Source of the DNA: Roseicella aerolata
GTDB taxonomy: Bacteria > Pseudomonadota > Alphaproteobacteria > Acetobacterales > Acetobacteraceae
Direction of reading: 5' to 3'
NCBI RefSeq assembly: GCF_020523605.1
Contig: NZ_JAJAQI010000021.1
Location: 39,433-103,432 of the forward strand
Length of the DNA: 64,000 nucleotides
The notes under the pieces were generated by a model. That model searched no databases. It saw nothing but the letters and a program-made list of their open reading frames with translations, and was not told where the DNA came from. Every line of letters begins with the position of its first letter. Position 1 is the first letter of the stretch. The translations under genes and the position numbers were made by a program. Shown here piece after piece: positions 58,125 to 64,000 of this stretch.

Positions 58125-59267
58125 ATGCCGGATCTCTTCAGCCCCTTCACGCTCAAGGGCGTCACGCTCCGCAACCGCATCGCCATGTCGCCGATGACGA
58201 TGTACCGCGCCGTGGACGGGCGCATGGGCGACTTCCACGTCATGCTGATGGGCTCGCGCGCGGCGGGCGGCTTCGGCCTGGTCTTCCTCGAGCAGATCGC
58301 CATCACCCCGGACGGCCGCACCTGCACCGCCTGTGCCGGCATCTGGGATGACAGCCAGATCGAGGGACTCGCCCGCGTCACCGCCATCATCAAGGACATG
58401 GGCGCGGTGCCGGCCATCCAGCTCGGCCATACCGGGCGCAAGGGCAGCGAGACCAAGCCCTGGCAGGGCAAGATCCAGCTTCCGCCCGACCACCCCGATG
58501 GCTGGCAGGTGCGCGCGCCCTCCGCCATTCCCTATGGCGGGCGCTACACCTACCCCGTGCATGCGCTGTCGGTGGAGGAGATCCGGGAGATCCACCGGGC
58601 CTATGCCGAGGCGGCGCGCCGGGCGCTGGCCGCCGGCTTCGAGTGGCTGGAGATGCATTTCGCCCATGGCTATCTGGGCGCCAGCTTCTTCTCCCCCATC
58701 GCCAACCAGCGCACCGATGCCTATGGCGGCAGCCTGGAGAACCGCCTGCGCTTCCACCGGGAGGCGCTGGACGCCGTGCGCGCGGTCTGGCCGGAGCGGC
58801 TGCCGCTGACCATGCGGCTCGGCTCGGACGACTTCAACGAGAAGGGCGTCCGGTTCGAGGACTCGATCTGGGCGGTCGGCGAGATGAAGCGGCACGGGCT
58901 CGACCTCGCCGATCTCAGCCTCGGCATGAACACGGATGAGGTGCAGGACCTGCCCTTCAACCAGGTGGCCTTCATGGTGGACCGCGCCAGCCGCGTGCGG
59001 CGCGAGGTGGGCATCCCGGTTGGGGTGAGCTGGAATCTCGGCATCCCCGCCGTGGCGGACAGGGCGATCCGGGAGGAGCTGATCGACCTGGTCCTCCTCG
59101 GGCGGCCGGCGCTGTCCAACCCGCACTGGCCAATCTGGGCGGCGCGGGAGCTGGCGCATCCGGACCCGATCTCGCTGCTGCCGGAGGACTGGGCCTGGTG
59201 GCTGCGGAACCGCCCGGGCCCGGAGGGCGTGCTCGGTTGGCCACCCGTGGCCAGGGCCGCGGAGTAG
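58125..59267 (+). CDS. Old Yellow Enzyme-family NADH:flavin oxidoreductase
   Basis: FMN ene-reductase with a TIM barrel, 380 residues from the ATG at 58125. Family marks are LRNRIAMSPMTMYRA at the start, IQLGHTGRKG, the active-site-adjacent HFAHGYLGASFFSP, NQRTDAYGGSLENRLRFHREAL and the phosphate-binding LVLLGRPALSNPHWP. The pattern resembles the YqjM/thermophilic-like OYE class. The frame extends upstream into the E1 gene, but 58125 matches the family N-terminus. It reduces activated alkenes, and the natural substrate is unknown. Confidence 0.9.
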   Translation: MPDLFSPFTLKGVTLRNRIAMSPMTMYRAVDGRMGDFHVMLMGSRAAGGFGLVFLEQIAITPDGRTCTACAGIWDDSQIEGLARVTAIIKDMGAVPAIQLGHTGRKGSETKPWQGKIQLPPDHPDGWQVRAPSAIPYGGRYTYPVHALSVEEIREIHRAYAEAARRALAAGFEWLEMHFAHGYLGASFFSPIANQRTDAYGGSLENRLRFHREALDAVRAVWPERLPLTMRLGSDDFNEKGVRFEDSIWAVGEMKRHGLDLADLSLGMNTDEVQDLPFNQVAFMVDRASRVRREVGIPVGVSWNLGIPAVADRAIREELIDLVLLGRPALSNPHWPIWAARELAHPDPISLLPEDWAWWLRNRPGPEGVLGWPPVARAAE

Positions 59268-59456
59268 CGCGGCGGCGCCGGGACCGCGCGACGGGCGCCT
59301 CGGCCAGGCATGCGGTCCGCAGCCGGGGCAGGGCTGCCCCGGCGCTTCCGGTCGGGCCCGCCGGGCCGGACGCCATTCCCGGGCCTGCACGCCCCCCTGC
59401 GATCTGCTCTATACCGCGCGCCCCGCACCGGCGGACACCGCCCGAGGAGCCCAGCC

Positions 59457-59852
59457 ATGGCCAAGCCCATCCATTCCATGATCCGCGTGCTGGAGGAGGC
59501 GCGCTCGGTCGCCTTCTATCGCGAGGCGCTCGGCCTCGAGGTGGCCGAGCGCCTCGCCTTCGAGGGCTTCACGCTGCTCTACCTGAAGAGTCCCGAGAGC
59601 CCCTTCGAGCTGGAACTGACGGCCAACCACGACCGCACCGAGCCCTATGCGCGCGGCGACGGCTACGGGCATCTGGCGGTGGTGGTGGAGGATCTCGATG
59701 CCGAGCATGCCCGGCTTACCGCGGCGGGCATCGTGCCGGAGCCGGTGAAGGAGTTCCGCCGCGACGGCGCGCTGCTCGCGCGCTTCTTCTTCCTCATCGA
59801 CCCCGACGGCTATCGCATCGAGGTCCTGCAGCGGCACGGCCGCTACCGCTGA
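59457..59852 (+). CDS. gloA: Glyoxalase I (lactoylglutathione lyase)
   Basis: 131 residues from the ATG at 59457 (GAGGAG 8-9 bases upstream). All four metal ligands of E. coli GloA align: His6, Glu53 (ELTANHD), His72 (GYGHLAV) and Glu122 (GYRIEVL). It converts the hemithioacetal of methylglyoxal and glutathione to S-lactoylglutathione, in the cytoplasm. The half-site GATCTGCTCTATA lies upstream at 59401. Confidence 0.9.
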   Translation: MAKPIHSMIRVLEEARSVAFYREALGLEVAERLAFEGFTLLYLKSPESPFELELTANHDRTEPYARGDGYGHLAVVVEDLDAEHARLTAAGIVPEPVKEFRRDGALLARFFFLIDPDGYRIEVLQRHGRYR

Positions 59853-59865
59853 ACCCGCTCCACCA

Positions 59866-59889
59866 GCGCCGGGCCATGGGCCCTGGCGC
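59866..59889. terminator. Hairpin between gloA and nrdJ
   Basis: GCGCCGGGCC-ATG-GGCCCTGGCGC with one bulge, 14 bases after the gloA stop and before the convergent end of the reductase gene. No T-run. Confidence 0.4.
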
Positions 59890-59916
59890 CGGCCGCGGTG
59901 CGCCGCCCCGCCCGTA

Positions 59917-62340
59917 TCAGATCGGGCAGACGCCCGAGGCGCATTGCAGATGCGCCAGGTCGATCGCCTCATGCAGCGCCGGGTCGCGCACGGCCTCGAC
60001 CAGCGCGGCGAAGCGGCCGAGCGGCACCTCCTCCTCCGGCAGGTATTCATAGCCCAGCGCATGGTCCGGCCGGCTGGGCAGGATGGCGCAGCAGCGGATG
60101 CGCGGCTGGTGCTCCAGCAGCATGGCGCGGAAGGCCTCCAGGTCGTGCTGGTCGGTGAAGACCTTCAGCGTGTAGGAGACCTGGTTGCCACGCTCGGCGC
60201 CGATCCAGTGCCGCTCCAGCAGCGCCAGCCAGCGGTACTGGTCCTCCGGCGCGGCCTCCGGCGCCGTCACCAGCCGCTCCCCGATGCCGAGGCGCTGGAT
60301 CAGCGGCAGGGTCGGGAAGCCGACCACGGACATGCCGGGGAAGCTCTGCAGCGTGCGGATGGGATAGCCGCGCGCCTCGTACTCGGCCAGCAGCGGGTCG
60401 CTGTCCGTCGCCCAGGCGCCGCTGCCGTCGCGCGTGCCCTTGAACTGCACCCAGCGCAGGTACTGCCGGCGGGCCGGCAGGTGGGCGCCCTCGGTCAGGC
60501 CGAAGAGCTTGCTGGTGGTGCCGGCGGGCTTGACCGTGGTGACGGTGACCGGCGCCTCGAGGCCGAGTTCCTCGGCATAGGCCAGCCCTTCCGCCTTCGC
60601 CGCCTCCGACAGCCGGTCGAGCATCGCCCAGAAGGGGGCGGAGCGCGTCTCATCGAGCAGGTCCTCGAAGCCGAGGCCCCAGCGCATCCAGGCCCATTCA
60701 TGCAGGCCGGTCGGGCCGATGCCCATGCGGTTGGTGCGCCGCACCTCCTCGGCATAGAGCGCGTCCATCAGGTTGGCGCGCATCAGAAAGCGGACGCCGA
60801 GACGGACGCTGTCCTCGACCCGCGCATCCCATTCCGCCGCGAGGTCGTCCGGCACCTGGCCGGGCGTCATCATGGCGAGGTCGGCGGGGCAGGCCAGCAG
60901 CGGCGCGAAATCGGCGATGACGCAGTAGCCGCCGGTGACGTGCAGCGTGATCTCGCCGCAGGGATTGGTGGTCGCCGGGAAGCGCGCCGTCCGGGCGCGG
61001 CGGGAGAGTTCGGCCAGCAGCGGCACGGCGTGGTCCGCCTGGTAGCGGGCGGAGCGGACATCGCGCCCGTCCAGATGCACCGGCTTGGCCCAGGCGATCC
61101 CGGTGCGGTGGTCCTCCAGCTTGTCGCCATTGATGAAGCCGGGCTCGCCATTGATGAAGCCGCAGCGCGTGGCTTCCTCGAAGACCGACAGGGCGTGGGC
61201 GTGCAGCGGCCGGGTGCTGCCGCCCCGGGCGGCGCGCACGCCCTCCCAGAACTCGGCATCCACCATGACGGAGTTGTTGGCGGTCCAGAGCCCGCCCTCG
61301 GACTTCGCCCGGATGAAGCGCAGGATGCCCGGGTCGCGCCAGGACTTGGTGGCCATGCGCGCGGCGCGGCGGGCGCCGCCCACCTGCACCTCGACCGAGA
61401 GGTAGTGGTCCACCAGCAGCGCCTGCTCCCAGGGCGCCAGCGCCTCATCGGCCGGGGAGCGGTGCCGCGCCGGCTCGATGACATGGTGCCTGAGGCTGAC
61501 GAAGCCGCGCATGAGCGAGAGCGGACCGGAGGCCGGCCGCCCCTGCATGCCGCCGATCGGCGCGCCGCGCCGCCGGATGGCGCTGAAGTCGAGCAGCAGC
61601 GTGCGGCCGGCGGCGCCGGCGAAGGCCAGGCTTTCCAGCAGCTCGACCGCCTTGGCCCAGCCCTCGCGGCTGTCCTCCACCGCGTGGCGGAGGGCGCCGG
61701 CCGGCAGCGCCTCGGCATCGTCCCAGAACTCCCGTGCGATCCAGGCGCGGATCTCCGCCTCCTGCGCGTCTGAGAAGGCATCCAGCGTGGTGCCCCAGGG
61801 CAGCAGGCCGAATTCCGCGCCGAAGCGGTGCAGCTCCGCCCGCGTGTCGGGGAAGTCCGGATGCGCCCGGTCCAGCCGCAGCAGCAGCCGCGGCGCCTGC
61901 CCCCAGTCCACTGCCACCAGCTCGTCGTCATAGGCGCGGCCGACGCCGCTGCCGTTCAGCAGCAGGTAGAACAGGGTGAAGGAGGCATTGGCCGTCGCGC
62001 AGTTGGTGAAGACCTCCATGTTCCGCCCGGGCTGGTCGGCATCGCCATGCTGCAGGTGGCGGCCGGAGGTGATGAGGGCGCCGGTGGCGATGGCGTTGCG
62101 CAGCCGCGCCTGCTCCAGCCGGTCCGCCGACGGGCCGAGCAGGGCCATGTTGCCCGCCGCGACGCGGTCGGCGACGCGGCCGAAATCCTCCCGGTCCTCG
62201 GCCCGGAACACCGTGCGGCGCGCCACGGCCAGCCCCATGCCGGGGTCGAGCGCACGCGCCGGCAGCGGCGCCGTGCCGAAGCTCGCACCGGGGATCGTGG
62301 TACGCCGCACCGCGCCGGCGCCGGGCAGGAAACCGTCCAT
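59917..62340 (-). CDS. nrdJ: Adenosylcobalamin-dependent (class II) ribonucleotide reductase
   Basis: Makes deoxyribonucleotides using coenzyme B12, with no need for oxygen. It has 807 residues. Cys114 (TNCATANASF) and the NPCGE motif (Asn459, radical Cys461, Glu463) fit the RNR active site; a C-terminal CxxxxC pair (Cys800, Cys805 in CASGVCPI) is the re-reduction thiol pair. The length and sequence suggest the monomeric, RTPR-like group. NrdR-like boxes lie upstream, and no B12 riboswitch was seen. It is divergent from globin and RIC genes. Confidence 0.9.
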   Translation of the reverse strand: MDGFLPGAGAVRRTTIPGASFGTAPLPARALDPGMGLAVARRTVFRAEDREDFGRVADRVAAGNMALLGPSADRLEQARLRNAIATGALITSGRHLQHGDADQPGRNMEVFTNCATANASFTLFYLLLNGSGVGRAYDDELVAVDWGQAPRLLLRLDRAHPDFPDTRAELHRFGAEFGLLPWGTTLDAFSDAQEAEIRAWIAREFWDDAEALPAGALRHAVEDSREGWAKAVELLESLAFAGAAGRTLLLDFSAIRRRGAPIGGMQGRPASGPLSLMRGFVSLRHHVIEPARHRSPADEALAPWEQALLVDHYLSVEVQVGGARRAARMATKSWRDPGILRFIRAKSEGGLWTANNSVMVDAEFWEGVRAARGGSTRPLHAHALSVFEEATRCGFINGEPGFINGDKLEDHRTGIAWAKPVHLDGRDVRSARYQADHAVPLLAELSRRARTARFPATTNPCGEITLHVTGGYCVIADFAPLLACPADLAMMTPGQVPDDLAAEWDARVEDSVRLGVRFLMRANLMDALYAEEVRRTNRMGIGPTGLHEWAWMRWGLGFEDLLDETRSAPFWAMLDRLSEAAKAEGLAYAEELGLEAPVTVTTVKPAGTTSKLFGLTEGAHLPARRQYLRWVQFKGTRDGSGAWATDSDPLLAEYEARGYPIRTLQSFPGMSVVGFPTLPLIQRLGIGERLVTAPEAAPEDQYRWLALLERHWIGAERGNQVSYTLKVFTDQHDLEAFRAMLLEHQPRIRCCAILPSRPDHALGYEYLPEEEVPLGRFAALVEAVRDPALHEAIDLAHLQCASGVCPI

Positions 62341-62386
62341 CTGGAGCCTTCATCCTCGCCGCTCGCCAGGGGTGGCGAGTCGGTGA

Positions 62387-62434
62387 ACACAAGATATAGG
62401 GTCACACAGCGGCAAGACCACCCATATTTTGTAA
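62387..62434 (-). promoter_or_regulatory. Pair of NrdR-like boxes upstream of nrdJ
   Basis: Box 1 (62387-62402, ACACAAGATATAGGGT) matches 14 of 16 positions of the known NrdR consensus ACACWATATATWGTGT. Box 2 (62419-62434, CACCCATATTTTGTAA) is weaker (9 of 16). Their cores are 32 bases apart, three helical turns, as in known NrdR operators. Confidence 0.6.
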
Positions 62435-62603
62435 GAGTGTCGAACCGAAGGCCGGTGCCATGCAGTCGGCGAGGGTCGCGTGGTCGAGCCCCGCGGGGTG
62501 CGCCTCCCTCACCCGGCCGAGCCCGCGCGTGGCGGGCAATCCGCGGAGAGGCAGCCGGCGCGGCGCCGTGGTGAGCAGGCGCAAGGTCGTCACAGCAAAA
62601 ATC

Positions 62604-62618
62604 GGTATTGACGATACC
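62604..62618 (+). promoter_or_regulatory. Inverted repeat before the globin-RIC genes
   Basis: GGTAT-TGACG-ATACC is a perfect 5-bp inverted repeat with a 5-base spacer, close to the AT-rich probable promoter. Candidate operator for a nitric-oxide-responsive or redox regulator (for example NsrR-type), by inference from the genes served; the protein that binds it is not known. Confidence 0.4.
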
Positions 62619-62658
62619 ACTTTATCCAATAGAAGTAATCGGCGTCGGAGATACCCAC

Positions 62659-63114
62659 TTGCACGCCATCCCCGAGACCGCCGAGCGCCGCGCCGCCCTG
62701 AGCCGGGACATCACCCGCCGGACCGCGCTCGATGCCGCCGCGATCGAGGCCTTCCTGCGCGCCTTCTACGGCGCCGCCCGGCAGGACCCGCTGCTCGGGC
62801 CGGCCTTTGCCGAGGTGGCGGACTGGGAAGCCCATATCGCCACCCTCGCCCGCTTCTGGTCCTCGGTCGCGCTGATGACCGGCGGCTATCACGGCCAGCC
62901 CATGCAGGCGCATGCGCGCCTTGCCCTGACCCCCGCGCATTTCGCCCGCTGGCTCGTCCTCTTCGAGGAGACGGCCCGGGCGCATTTCACCCCAGAGGGC
63001 GCCGAGCACATGCTCGAACGCGCCCGCCGCATCGCCCGCAGCCTGGAGATGGGGCTGATCCCCCTCCCGCTGCCGGCCAGAGGGCGCCCGCAGGCGCCAG
63101 GAGAGCAGCCATGA
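62659..63114 (+). CDS. Group III truncated hemoglobin
   Basis: Small heme protein, 151 residues from the TTG at 62659 (GGAG 8 bases before). The upstream TTG at 62608 would add a non-family stretch and lies in the promoter area. It has the trHb3 pattern AFLRAFYGAARQDPLLGPAF, WEAHIATLARFWSSVALMTGGYHG, and the proximal His in TPAHFARWLVLFEETA. It is thought to bind O2/NO. It overlaps the RIC gene (ATGA), suggesting joint NO/oxidative stress function. Confidence 0.85.
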   Translation: MHAIPETAERRAALSRDITRRTALDAAAIEAFLRAFYGAARQDPLLGPAFAEVADWEAHIATLARFWSSVALMTGGYHGQPMQAHARLALTPAHFARWLVLFEETARAHFTPEGAEHMLERARRIARSLEMGLIPLPLPARGRPQAPGEQP

Positions 63115-63920
63115 CCGCGAGCCTCGCCCCCGCCACCGGCTTCGCCACCCGCTCCGTTGCCGAGATCGCCGCCGCCCTGCCGGGCGCCACCGCCGTCTTC
63201 CGCCGCCACAAGCTGGATTTCTGCTGCGGCGGCGGGGCCGCGCTGGCCGAGGCCGCGGCGGCGCGCGGCGCCGACTTGCCGGCGGTGGAGGCCGAACTCG
63301 CCGCCCTGGTGCCGGACCGGGCCGCGGCGCCGGAGGAGACGGCGGCCCTGATCGATCTGATCGAGACCCGCTACCACGCCACCCACCGGCGGGAGTTGCC
63401 GGAGCTGATCCGCCTCGCGCGCCGGGTGGAGGCGGTGCATGGCGACAACCCCGCCGCGCCGCGCGGCCTCGCCGCCCTGCTCGAGACCCTCGCCGCCGAG
63501 ATGGAGCAGCACATGCAGAAGGAGGAACAGGTGCTCTTCCCCCTCATGCGCCGCGGCGGCCACCCGATGATCGGCCAGCCCATCGCCATGATGCGGCACG
63601 AGCATGACAACCACGGCGAGAACCTGCGCGCGCTCGAGGCGCTGACCGATGGCGGCCTGCCGCCGGCCGGCGCCTGCAACACCTGGCGCGCCCTCTATAC
63701 CGGCGCGCACAAGCTCACGGACGACCTGATGGAGCACATCCACCTAGTCTTACTGTGTCACTTGCTTCTTGGCCGTATACGCTGTTTCTGCAGGCAGCAG
63801 GGGCAGCGCGGGAGGAGGTGGACAAGGCCGACGGTGAGGCGGCGGCGAATGCTGGCGATTGAGTGCGGCACGTGGCGCTCAGGCCGGACCGGCACCGCGC
63901 GGCTGGAAGCCTTTGGATAG
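63111..63920 (+). pseudogene. Iron-sulfur cluster repair di-iron protein RIC (YtfE/ScdA/DnrN), 3' end cut by an insertion sequence
   Basis: Native RIC sequence covers 63111-63747 (about 212 residues); the frame then runs on into the insertion element to a TAG at 63920. It has the ScdA N-terminal domain (HKLDFCCGGG) and the hemerythrin-like iron ligand pattern: RYHATHRREL, MEQHMQKEEQVLF, MMRHEHDNHG and MEHIHL. The family normally continues HIHLEN; the Glu of that motif (Glu208 in E. coli YtfE), an iron ligand, and the tail are lost. A good ribosome site (CCAGGAGAGC) precedes the ATG. It is probably inactive or impaired. Confidence 0.8.
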
Positions 63921-64000
63921 CGCAGGTGTCTTGAGCCGCCGCGCGGTGAAGCGGGATTGAGGGGGGAAAAGGCAGCGCTCGGCCACGAGGAAGCCGTAGG
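63748..64000 (-). mobile_element. IS701-like insertion sequence (one end; continues past the window)
   Basis: The RIC reading frame breaks at CACCTAG. CTAG (63744-63747) fits the YTAR target that IS701-family elements duplicate, and TCTTACTGTGTCAC would begin the terminal repeat. The inside sequence on the minus strand encodes IS701-like transposase C-terminal motifs. The other end is outside the window, so the duplicated CTAG and inverted repeat cannot be confirmed. Confidence 0.65.
63758..64000 (-). pseudogene. IS701-family transposase, C-terminal part, frameshifted
   Basis: One frame gives YGFLVAERCLFPP through GFQPRGAGPA to a stop at 63879; the next frame gives PVRPERHVPHSIASIRRRL and LPRCPCC to a stop at 63758. 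Together they look like the continuous C-terminus of an IS701-type transposase, so a one-base shift near 63885-63905 separates them. It may be degraded, a sequencing error or programmed frameshifting. The catalytic part lies outside the window. Confidence 0.6.

Larger units (their letters stand above)
62341..62658. other. Divergent regulatory region nrdJ / globin-RIC
   Basis: 318 bases without a gene. It contains two NrdR-like boxes near 62387-62434 on the nrdJ side and a perfect 5-5-5 inverted repeat (GGTAT-TGACG-ATACC, 62604-62618) on the globin side. The area 62590-62640 is AT-rich and is the probable globin promoter. Confidence 0.6.

Noticed and set aside
61128..61165. A short direct duplication in nrdJ
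   Set aside because: The repeated bases encode FINGEPGFINGDK, with no other sign of instability; treated as coincidental coding similarity.
62341..62460. Cobalamin riboswitch ahead of nrdJ
   Set aside because: Considered because the enzyme uses B12, but no B12-box-like sequence or long leader with the expected pairing was found; NrdR-like boxes explain the region better.

Overview
The window is high-GC chromosomal DNA from an alphaproteobacterium, most likely an Acetobacteraceae (Roseomonas-like) member of the Rhodospirillales. This is inferred from the GC content, the alphaproteobacterial order of the division genes, the meso-DAP-type MurE, GANTC sites in front of ftsZ and the general gene content. 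No 16S gene is present, so the genus is a guess.

Region 1 (1-24.7 kb, all on +) is the division and cell wall (dcw) cluster: [ftsL-position gene end]-ftsI-murE-murF-mraY-murD-ftsW-murG-murC-murB-ddl-ftsQ-ftsA-ftsZ, then a strong terminator, lpxC, bamD, recN, ligA and a CurA-like oxidoreductase. Nearly every dcw gene overlaps the next by 1-14 bases, so the block looks translationally coupled up to ftsA. The 116 bp before ftsZ hold three GANTC sites.

Region 2 (24.7-41.3 kb) is a metabolic mosaic: a class III aminotransferase, a flavin-binding PPOX protein and an SDR; a TupB/TupC-type tungstate/molybdate ABC exporter-less importer pair lacking its binding protein; a two-domain cold-shock protein; an Rrf2 regulator; a carboxymuconolactone-decarboxylase-like protein; a molybdenum hydroxylase large subunit with Gln where the catalytic Glu is expected; an HCCA isomerase-like protein; a two-subunit CoA-transferase; a polytopic membrane protein; and a 1127-residue transglutaminase/DUF2126 protein.

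Region 3 (41.3-54.7 kb) holds glmU-glmS (UDP-GlcNAc supply, which feeds the wall genes of region 1), a phosphoglycolate phosphatase, a DUF3108 protein, tRNA-Val(CAC), a periplasmic binding protein, an EF-hand protein, an M20 peptidase, a triple-PAS hybrid histidine kinase and an ABC-F ATPase.

Region 4 (54.9-64 kb) has an Lrp/AsnC regulator divergent from a homodimeric E1-type 2-oxoacid dehydrogenase (an mdeR/mdeB-like arrangement), an Old Yellow Enzyme, glyoxalase I, and a divergent pair: B12-dependent ribonucleotide reductase with NrdR-like boxes against a truncated globin and a RIC (YtfE/DnrN) di-iron repair protein. The RIC gene is cut near its 3' end by an IS701-like element that runs off the window.

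Four copies of a roughly 104-nt double-palindrome repeat (23.5, 26.1, 47.9 and 52.8 kb) are the main unexplained structure. Three of them supply the stop codon of the adjoining gene. No CRISPR array, prophage or defence island was seen.
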